DNA of 64,000 nucleotides, from assembly GCF_920987055.1 (NCBI RefSeq), contig NZ_CAKLBX010000001.1, forward strand, positions 2,900,501 to 2,964,500. Reading direction: 5' to 3'. Under the pieces are notes generated by a model that saw only the letters and a program-made list of their open reading frames with translations, made no database searches and was not told the origin of the DNA. Of the stretch, positions 63,341 to 64,000 are shown piece by piece (the first letter of the stretch is position 1; every line of letters starts with the position of its first letter). Source of the stretch: Novosphingobium sp. CECT 9465 (lineage in GTDB: Bacteria > Pseudomonadota > Alphaproteobacteria > Sphingomonadales > Sphingomonadaceae). The position numbers and the translations under genes are program-made.

Positions 63341-63589
63341 CGCAGCTATCCGCGTTCGCGTCACCTACGGGCAGCTTTCAGGGTCGATTGGGGAAACTTG
63401 AAATGGCCGCATTGATGGCGCCTTCCGGACGGTCCGGTTCGGAGTGTCATACTGGCAAGTTTTGTCAGGAGCCGACGTTCGCGGTGGCTGATCTGACCGA
63501 CCGGGTTTGGTCGAGACCTGCCGAGGCATTGCGGATTGCGGCGTCTGATAAGTCCACCCCCGGCCCCTTGTATCTGGACGTTGTTGGTT

Positions 63590-63765
63590 GATTGCGATGT
63601 AATCGGCTGATCGCCGGGGTGGGTGGCCACCCACCCCGGCGCTGCGGTGCTGTCGCCCGTCACCCCTCAGGCAGTAACCGTAAGGGAGCCTGGGACCAGC
63701 ACCGCTTGTCACGCACGACCGAATAGTCGGCAGGTGTCTCAACCGTACGGACAAGGCAGGTTACC
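63590..63765 (+). ncRNA. Likely IS110 left-end/bridge-RNA region
   Basis: Just before the IS110-type transposase are strong inverted repeats. A perfect 28-base palindrome covers 63613-63640 (arms starting GCCGGGGTGG). A second hairpin (CAGGC...GCCTG) lies at 63668-63693. IS110-family elements encode a structured bridge RNA in their non-coding end upstream of the transposase. Position and structure fit; no model search was possible, and the end of the element is not fixed. Confidence 0.45.
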
Positions 63766-64000
63766 GTGATCGAAACGATTTGTGGAGTGGATGTTAGCAA
63801 GGCCTGGCTTGATGGCTGGATCGAGGCCGGCGGCTATCGCCGGTTCGCCAATGATGAGGCGGGGATTGCTGCGTTGGTGGACTGGGCCGGTCGCCATGGC
63901 GCAGGGCTGGTGGTGATGGAATCCAGTGGCGGGCTCGAACAGGACGCATTCCTGGCGCTGTGGCGCGCAGGCATGCCCTGTGCCCTGACCAATCCCAGAG
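63766..64000 (+). CDS. IS110-family transposase, 5' part (cut by window end)
   Basis: The first 78 codons of an IS110-type DEDD transposase from a GTG start. The opening ICGVDVSKAWLDGW holds the first catalytic Asp of the RuvC-like DEDD fold, and GLVVMESSGGLEQD the Glu-containing second motif. The protein runs off the window. IS110 elements insert site-specifically without the usual terminal inverted repeats. Confidence 0.85.
   Translation, partial: MIETICGVDVSKAWLDGWIEAGGYRRFANDEAGIAALVDWAGRHGAGLVVMESSGGLEQDAFLALWRAGMPCALTNPR

Noticed and set aside
1..64000. CRISPR arrays, rRNA and tRNA genes
   Set aside because: No regular repeat-spacer arrays or RNA gene signatures were seen on either strand by reading; a tRNAscan or CRISPR search would settle it.

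Overview
The window looks like a sphingomonad alphaproteobacterium chromosome, probably Novosphingobium-like. This is inferred from the high GC, the alphaproteobacterial RP4/Ti-type trb cluster, and a core stretch of guaA, gluQ, HIG1, pduO-type adenosyltransferase, glnE and DUF455 genes. No RNA gene or database match was available to confirm it.

Region 1 (1-37,933) is an integrative conjugative element (ICE). Its right end sits at the 3' end of guaA; its left end lies outside the window. It starts with a mobilisation block: DUF736, a VirB1-like transglycosylase, a candidate RP4-type oriT, a DUF3363 relaxase, the VirD4/TraG coupling protein and a ribbon-helix-helix protein. Cargo fills 5.6-18.4 kb: an Mrr-type nuclease with a Cys-cluster protein, a class 2 OLD nuclease with a UvrD-like helicase (Gabija-like), an SbcD/YhaO phosphoesterase with a giant YhaN/SbcC-like ATPase, and a HipBA toxin-antitoxin pair. 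The mating-pair genes follow as one overlapping operon, trbBCDEJKLFGI, with DUF2274 and a convergent LysR regulator. Next is a maintenance block: a large serine recombinase overlapping two ParB-like genes, a small putative HTH gene, a winged-helix protein with five iteron-like repeats upstream, and one unknown protein. The right end has two divergent AlpA/excisionase-like genes and a P4-type tyrosine integrase followed by repeated candidate integrase-binding sites.

Region 2 (37,934-58,650) is ordinary core chromosome: guaA, gluQ, HIG1, cob(I)alamin adenosyltransferase, 3-hydroxyacyl-CoA dehydrogenase, a secreted nuclease, a TetR regulator, a 5'-nucleotidase lipoprotein, a nucleotide-sugar block (wecC, wecB, a tviB-like dehydrogenase, a capI-like epimerase), a YkgJ-type protein, agmatine deiminase, glnE, a peroxiredoxin, a DUF455 protein and a secreted M23 peptidase. 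Two families of dispersed palindromic repeats lie between these genes.

Region 3 (58,720-64,000) is a second accessory patch after a strong terminator: a GIY-YIG/zinc-ribbon protein, an AAA ATPase plus subtilisin-like protease pair matching the IetAS system, and the start of an IS110-family element. The upstream flank of that element holds large palindromes consistent with a bridge RNA.

The least explained parts are the Mrr/Cys-cluster pair, the phosphoesterase/YhaN pair carried as cargo, and the recombinase-ParB-ParB module.
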